Source: Chenopodium formosanum (lineage: Eukaryota; Streptophyta; Magnoliopsida; Caryophyllales; Amaranthaceae). Taken from it: a stretch of 64,000 bases of DNA. Below, one piece after another: positions 58,315-64,000 of the stretch. The notes beneath the pieces are model-generated. The model was not told the origin of the DNA. It did no database searches and saw only the letters and a program-made list of their open reading frames with translations. Numbering within the stretch: position 1 is the first letter of the stretch; the number at the start of each line of letters is the position of its first letter. The position numbers and the translations under genes are program-made. The stretch is from contig CM044871.1 in NCBI GenBank assembly GCA_024500155.1, positions 32,982,728 to 33,046,727 on the forward strand, written 5' to 3'.

Positions 58315-58979
58315 GTAAGCTCCCTTTGATTTTTGCTTTGAATTTGCTTCACATTAACAATTTCATGACAAACCCTAAAAAAAATCAATTTGGGGGTTTT
58401 TGATTTTGAAGCTTTATGTTGAAATTCTTGCCATGATTTTATTTGTATATGTGTACATGTGTGTTTGTGAGAAATTTGAGATAAAGATTGCATGACTTGA
58501 TGGAGAATTGAGCAAATCACCATTTTTGGGTGCTACTTTATGAAATAATGTTCATGCTTTGAAATGGTGAAAAAATAGTGATGAATCTTGTGAAATGATG
58601 TGTTGATGCATATGTACTATATTGTCATGGAGAACATAGTATCATGCGGCTAGGAGCACTGTAGTATTAGTTTGTCATGGAGAAACTAAATACTATAATT
58701 TTTGCCAATTTTTAGCCTTGCGGTAAAAATTTAGCGTATAATTCAATAAACAATTAAATAACTCAGGAAATGATGCCAAGTATTTAGATTATTATTTTGC
58801 AATTTAAAATGTTTAGGAAATGATGCTAAACATTTAGATTTTGATAAAATTTAGCATATAATTCAATAAACAACTAAATAGCTTAGGAAATGATGCTAAG
58901 TATTTAGATTTTATTATAAGTATGCAACTTGAATTAAATGTTTAGGAAATGATGCTAAACATTTAGATTTTGACAATAG
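58315..58979 (+). other. Probable 5'-UTR intron of the D PMD gene, with 120-bp repeats
   Basis: GTAAGC donor at 58315 and TAG acceptor at 58977-58979, one C before the ATG; the same plan as in G. It holds two 120-bp direct repeats (from about 58731 and 58851), each with two stem-loops: AAATGTTTAG/CTAAACATTT around GAAATGATG, and a variant with AAGTATTTAG. Intron status is inferred from comparison with G. Confidence 0.55.
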
Positions 58980-58980
58980 C

Positions 58981-61547
58981 ATGCCTAGACGACGAGTTTG
59001 CGACCTTTCTACCCGCGGCCGGCGTCGGGCTTTTCGGGAGGACACTCCCACTGTCCCTGAGGGCGTGGACGACGACGTCTGGGAGTCCGAGCCTCGGACT
59101 TCTACGAGTAGGGGTAGGTGGGTTCCACCTCCCTGGACTCCAGACCAGTTGGTTTTCTGCCGTGAAAACCACGTTTCTCATCGTGCACTCTCCGGCATAG
59201 TCGATGGCACACTTCGCCAACATGGTTCCGGGGCCGGTGATTTGATCCCTCGACTCCACCAGGTCATTACGGGGGATCCTGCTACGAGCTCCCTATGGGA
59301 GTCGTCTGGCTTGGTCGATTTCTATGCGGCGGTTGTAGGGTTTCGCAGCCCTCGGGGTTGCGGTTCGACGATTGTTCGTGCGTTGTTGGAGTATTTTTGG
59401 GATACTACCAACACGTTTCACTTTGTTTGGGGGGAGATGACGGTGACCCCTTTAGACTTCAGCATGATCAGCGGGCTGCGCTTTACCGACCGGGCAGTAG
59501 GCCAGATGTCTGATCTATCCTGGACATCGGCTGAGGTAGCCGATTTGTTAGGTCCGATCGTTCAGCACATCAGGACTCGTCCGGTGTCACGAAGTGGTCA
59601 TAGGAGTGGACGATCGGAGTTGGCTTCAGTTCTTGCTCGCGGCTTCGATATGGAGGATACGACGGCCGAGCAGCGGGTGCGGATCTTCATCTTGATCCTG
59701 ATCTCTTTGACCCTCTCTCCTGACAGGAGTTCACGCGTGCTCCTCTGTTACCTCCCTTCTTTGGCAAGGATTCCCGAGATAGGATCCTACAGCTGGGCCA
59801 GTCTTGGATACGCGGATCTTCTTCTATCTCTACGTCATGGCTGCCGTCAGCTGAATGACGAGTCCCCTATCACTGTTTACGGCCTGTGGAGAGTCGTAGA
59901 GGTGATGATCTTTTCCTCTTCTTGTTCCATTTCGGCTTTTTCGATTCGTATGCTGAATGTTATTTTTGTTGCAGTTATGGTTCTACGAGTACTTCCCAGG
60001 CTTGGCTCCTCGCCGGCGTCGGGGAGTGGTCCTTGACTTCCCCATCAGAGCCAGCTGGCGTGATCAAGTAGAGTCACGGGTGGAGTCTGTTCCGGCGCTT
60101 CGTGGGGTACTACGCCGAGGTACCTCTTCCGTTGGCGTAAGGATTAGCTTTGTTGCGTTTTTTCCTTCTGATGTTGTTTATGTCTTTTCACGCCTAACTT
60201 TTCATGGTTTCCAGGTTCCCATTGATGTCCAGTATCTTCCTTGGGCCGGGATGACTGATCTGCCCGAGGCCCTACGTCTTTCAGTGTACCGTACCATTTT
60301 GGTTGGTACTGGGCGCTTCGTCTGGTATTTGGGGGAGCGAGTCGTCCGTCAGCATAGCGGCGATCGCTTTGTGGTGCCTTCTTCCCCGCCAGAGTCGATG
60401 CTGGACTCCCGCTTGATCAGAGGGTTGATCAACAGGGGAGAGCGCTACACTTTTTCGTGGCAGGAGCTCGTTCACATGGAGAGTGACTACGTGGGGGATT
60501 TGCTTCCCTCTCTGGCTCCTCCACCCCGTCTTCCCGAGGTATGATTTATTTCGAGAATCTTCTTTACTAGTCTCTGTTTTAAATAGTCGAATAACTTGAT
60601 TATTCGATCATATTTTCAGACGACCAATCACCCTGTGGGGAGGATTCATATTCCTCCTCAGTCTGTCCGCTACCCTGGGCCGATCGGTATTACGGAGGAC
60701 CATATTGCTGACGCGCCGGAGGGTTATAGACAGGCGCAGGAGTCAGTGCCTGAGGCTTTTGAGCCAGTGAGTTTTCTTCGACGTATTATCCACTCTTTTA
60801 ATGCTGCTTATTACTGATTTTTCTTTGTTTTATCCTCAGCCTAACCGCCCGGAGGTGATGGGAATTATGAAGCTGGTGGACGCGCTGAAGTATTGCATCA
60901 TCAAGCTTCGGCGTGGTGCAAGTTGTCGGAGCTCTAGCGATGTCCTTGAGGTATCACTTATTACTTTTTCATTTCCACCATTTGTTTTATTTTGCATCAT
61001 TGACACCTTTTGATTTTGTGTTTTTCAGGAGCGAAAGAGGTCCCGCTCGCGCTCGAGGCCCAGAGGCTCGGACGAGGAGGAGCTTGGTCGTAGTAGAAGA
61101 TCTCCTGAGGCTCACCGGCGTTCTCAGCGAGAGCCGTAGACTACTCAGCCGTTCCAGGAGGCTCAGTGGCAGCAAGGGCAATCTTCTCAGCGACCGTCAT
61201 TTTCACAGCCTCCAGTTCCTGAGTTTGGGTCTCCTTTGGATCCTGGTTCATTCTCGGCCCCATTATCCGGGATTCCTCCACCACTGTCGGGCTTGTTCTC
61301 GATTCCGCTATATGGGACGATGCCTTAGCCGACGATTCCAGTATCTTTGGGCCAGTCTACTCCGCTTTCCGGCTGGACGGGTCCTGCTTTGAGCTTGACT
61401 ACTACTAGGCCTACGGGGACTAGTAGGGACGCTACTCTCCGTACTCGGATGGTCGAGGGACTCTTTGGTTCGTCGTTTCCATACACACAGGGAGGTCGAC
61501 ATGCACAGGGACAAGATGAGACTGATTCTGATTCTAGAGATTTTTGA
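58981..61547 (+). CDS. Antisense PMD-domain gene of element D (six exons)
   Basis: Exons inferred from ORFs, GT-AG sites and the B and G paralogs: 58981-59901, 59975-60136, 60215-60538, 60620-60766, 60840-60950 and 61029-61139 or on to 61547. All introns are 73-81 bp and phase 0. The protein (~590 residues before the first last-exon stop) has a basic N-terminus (MPRRRVCDLSTRGRRR), the PMD signature FWDTTNTFHF...WGEMTVTPLDFSMISGL, then YEYFPGLAP, YLGERVVRQHSGDRFVVP and an Arg/Ser-rich end. The last exon has in-frame TAG at 61137 and 61326 before a Pro/Gly-rich tail ending at 61547; these may be nonsense mutations. Likely nuclear; function unknown. Antisense to D. Confidence 0.72.
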
Positions 61548-62029
61548 CCGAGGGTTTATGTGCATACTGTGATGACACTTGATACATTTATGTATTACGA
61601 CTCTTTGTACATTATTTACAGTTTATATATCTGCTATTGTGTGTGTTAGTGTGTGTTTCAGACTCTTTGTGTGTGATTGTGTACATATTAATGACTCGAT
61701 GAAGAAAGACATAAGTGGAGTAATGGAGGGTACCGACCTTCCCCAAAAGAAAAGAAATAACACTACCTTCCCCAAAAGAAAAGAAAAGAAATAAAGATAA
61801 AATGATGAACCAATAACTAAAAAAAATATCTTCCCCAAAAAAGAAAAATAAAAAATAAAAAGCAAAAGAAATAAAATCGGAAAATAAAGATAAAAATAAA
61901 AAAGGTGAGAATTTTATTAGAAATAGAACTCTCAAAAAAGACTAAAAAAAACAAACGTTAAAGATAAGAAAATTCAAAAAATCCGGATAGATACGGAAAA
62001 GATGAAACAAAAGCGGGCGCGTAAGGTGC
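61548..62029 (+). other. Spacer between the antisense genes of D
   Basis: Noncoding, A-rich. The landmark box is at 61723-61745 (GGGTACCGACCTTCCCC here). Nothing else recognised. Confidence 0.7.
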
Positions 62030-62200
62030 CGTGACACGGCACTGTTCACCGTGTCACGGCAAAATCTGCCGTGTCACGGCAAAGGTTCCCGTGACACGGT
62101 GGAATTTCCCGTGTCACGGGAAGCTTATTATTCAGCATTTTGTTTTACGCGTGCGAAAAGATAAATTCTGGGCAGTGCCGAGCGCTTTTTGCTATAAAAT
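62030..62200 (+). promoter_or_regulatory. Promoter of the antisense DUF7745-like gene in D: family 1 palindromes plus TATA
   Basis: CCGTGACACGG, CCGTGTCACGG and related palindromes lie at about 62029-62123 (five copies). TATAAAAT follows at 62193-62200 and the ATG at 62272, 79 bp from the TATA box. In B the equivalent distance is 80 bp but the palindromes are of family 3. Confidence 0.75.
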
Positions 62201-62271
62201 AAGACCAGATTATTCATGATATGCATAATTACGAAACACAAAATAATTTAGAATTTCATATTTCGATAATC

Positions 62272-63754
62272 ATGTCTCAGAATTTTGATAATACATTGCG
62301 CGACTGGTCTTATTCTTTGACCAATGCCGAAAAAAGAGAGTTAGAATTATTTCATGTCAGGGGTTTGCTAGCCCTGCGACATGTAGCTATTGAACATGAT
62401 TTTCTTAGGGCAGCATTAGATTATTGGAGTCCAGAAACGCACTGTTTCAAATTTGATTATGATGAAATCTGTCCTCTGCCGGAGGAATTTGGCGCAATCT
62501 TTGGATTTCCTGCTAGGAATCTTATAGCCATGCCTACCTTACGTGAATATTATTACCAAGACTTTGAACGCCATCTGAATCTAAAAGATCCAGATTTAAA
62601 TAGAATTGTTTGTGGTAATGAAGTAGACATAGAAAAACTTGCTAACTTATATTTTAATCGCCCTGTCTCTGAGTCTTATCATGTGTATCGTAGAAGGGCA
62701 TATATTTTTTGCATGTTTAGCAAGCTACTTTTTGCAAACGGTAGGGTAGGACATGCTTGTCTAGCGTCTGTGCTTGAGCATGTAGAATCCGGAAGATCTC
62801 CTATGCCGACGTGCCTTGGAGAAACATTTTGTGGTTTAGACGAGGCAAAATCTGACAGGAAAGCCATCAGGAAGGGCTCTCTGGTACTATTACAGGTAAA
62901 AATACGCTCTGCATTTTTTTTTTTTATTTATTTTTTTTGACGATTAATGTTCTTTTTGTTTTCTTGTTTTGCAAATTTGGTTGATGGAGCGTTTGGAATT
63001 ATTTGTAGCCCCCGATGACATTGAAAAATATGGCCCTAACGACTTAGTCCGTAGGAAGAAGAATTATTCTGCGAACATGTCGTATGAAGATTGGAAAAAT
63101 TTCTTTGCAAAGAGAGAATTTTCCATTCGTTTGGTGGTGCCTTGGTGGAGGCTTACTAGGATGGTTGGCACGAATGAAACACCATATTGTCGTGTTCCTT
63201 GTATCTCCAAATTGACCTTTTACTGTCCCTCTCGACTGATGCGGCAGTATGGACTTGAACAAGTAATTCCACGCTATAACGATAGTCCTCGTGAAGTATC
63301 GTTGCATGAAAGTAACGTTCACAAGTACGAGACTTATTGGATTGGAAGACCTTTGTGGACCGTTTCTGCAAGTGACCAAGCTCCTCCTCCCTTATCTAGT
63401 GCATACAAGGCATGGTTGAACCCTAGAAGCAAGAGGGAACGATTCGGATCACGCAAGTCTGATGTGAAGAGTCGTCTTGGAGATAAGAAAGCTCCTCTTA
63501 AAGATCGCCTAGGTCCGAGAACACAAGGAATTGAGTTTAAGACTCCTAAGATGCCAAGGAAGAAGACCTATGTGAAAGGAAAGGGTAAAGAAAAGATGGT
63601 GTATAGGGAGAAACAACCAAAAAAGTTCAAGAAAGGTGAAAGGGGCGAAAGTTCGACTAGGGGTGTGACGGTTCGGGTTACAAAAGACACACTAATGGTG
63701 AAGGCCGACCTAATTGAGCAAGAGAAGGATGTTCCTAAAGAGAAGAGAGATTAG
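62272..63754 (+). CDS. Antisense DUF7745-like gene of element D (two exons)
   Basis: The start at 62272 (MSQNFDNTLRDW) is chosen because B starts at the same place in the same ATAATCATGTCT context; an in-frame ATG at 62221 is less likely. Exon 1 62272-62895 (208 codons: FFHVRGLL-type ELFHVRGLLALRHVAIEHDF, LDYWSPETHCFKF, CPLPEEFGAIFGFPA). Intron ~79 bp, then exon 2 62975-63754 (WLMERLELFVAPDDIEKYGP, VVPWWRLTRMV, CPSRLMRQYGLEQVIPR, YWIGRPLW) and a strongly basic C-terminus (RKKTYVKGKGKEK). The acceptor reads GCAA where B has GCAG, which may block splicing. I recall this family as an extra Ogre ORF; role unknown, and the basic tail suggests nucleic-acid binding or nuclear entry. Confidence 0.72.
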
Positions 63755-64000
63755 ATCAATAGTGCTTTGCATTTTTTTATTTTTTATTTAAAATAAGGCG
63801 TATGATGCCAATATTGTAGTCGCATTTATTTTAATAATAATAGCGCATTTATTTCTTAAATAAAAATTACAATGACTTTTATATATTATCCGAGTCAAGG
63901 AGTCGGACGCAATGGAAGAACAAAGCTAGAACCGGAAATTCGCAACGAATGCGCCAATAAATAAAACGGGAAACTAAAAAAAACTGCCGTGTCGTGGTCA
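63755..64000 (+). other. Region after the D antisense gene
   Basis: AT-rich 3' flank. A CCGTGTCGTGG half-decayed palindrome lies at 63986-63996, where another family 1 array may begin beyond the window. No gene. Confidence 0.5.

Larger units (their letters stand above)
55063..64000 (-). mobile_element. Element D: 3' half of a family 1 Ogre element with antisense gene pair
   Basis: Minus strand: 3' LTR (LTR5), PPT, ~75-bp repeats, and then two genes on the plus strand, PMD (58981-61547) and DUF7745-like (62272-63754). Pol should follow to the right of the window, by analogy with B. D sits in the copia element; the five bases left of the LTR are GTAAT (55058-55062). Family 1 palindromes occur in the LTR and upstream of both genes. 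D is the best candidate in the window for an autonomous partner of A, A' and C. Confidence 0.78.

Noticed and set aside
57720..58403. A 227-codon ORF upstream of the D PMD gene
   Set aside because: Starts at GTG, is pyrimidine-rich low-complexity, spans the predicted 5' UTR and a palindrome array, and has no counterpart in G.

Overview
This window is plant nuclear DNA. All 64 kb is best read as nested transposable elements, and I see no ordinary cellular gene, tRNA or rRNA. Most of it comes from Ty3/gypsy retrotransposons of the Ogre/Tat type. The evidence is Tat-type gag with a CX2HX4HX4C finger, a protease motif VDNxSxxNVCP, Tat-type RT/RNase H/integrase, LTRs starting T(G/A)TAGACA and ending (C/T)TACA, and a PBS TGGCAACTCCACTGGGGA. 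There is also a SIRE/Maximus-like Ty1/copia element, an L1-type LINE with a DUF4283 ORF1, and a MULE-like DNA element. This suggests an angiosperm, probably a eudicot with a large, Ogre-rich genome. The species cannot be told from the sequence alone.

Layout, left to right. (1) 1-6944, + strand: element A, a non-autonomous Ogre-type element whose only ORF is an intact gag; its 5' LTR lies left of the window. A appears inserted in a sister copy A' (6945-11285, +). (2) A' sits in the 3' LTR (11286-11942, -) of element G, whose antisense plant-mobile-domain (PMD) gene (14199-16968, +) is broken by a SIRE-type solo LTR (14956-16151). (3) Element E (+, 16969-21606: LTR, PBS, gag, protease) meets a rearranged minus-strand LTR pair F (21607-24755). 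(4) Element B (-, 24756-34634) carries pol on the minus strand and two decayed antisense genes (PMD and DUF7745-like) on the plus strand; a MULE with a perfect 9-bp target duplication sits inside it. (5) Element C (-, 34635-41709) is a relative of A that has lost gag. (6) C's 5' LTR is cut by a LINE (41710-46521, +), the LINE by a SIRE-like copia element (46522-55062, +), and the copia element by element D (-, 55063 to beyond 64000). D shows a 3' LTR and the best-preserved antisense gene pair.

How the parts relate. D, B and G look like the larger Ogre elements whose 3' half carries antisense genes. A, A' and C keep the same landmarks (a conserved block, a GGGTACCGACTTTCTCCC box, 32-bp and ~75-bp tandem repeats, a PPT) but lack pol and the antisense genes, so they are probably mobilised in trans. 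Three families can be told apart by short CpG-containing palindromes (CCGTGTCACGG type; GTTGCGCGCGAC/GCGCGCAACTCA type; AGCGCCAGGCGCT type). Each set recurs just upstream of the TATA box in the LTR, in the leader, and upstream of the antisense genes of the same family. This matched cassette is the most unusual signal in the window.

Almost every ORF is broken by nonsense codons, frameshifts or loss of catalytic residues. The exceptions are the gag of A and most of the D antisense genes.
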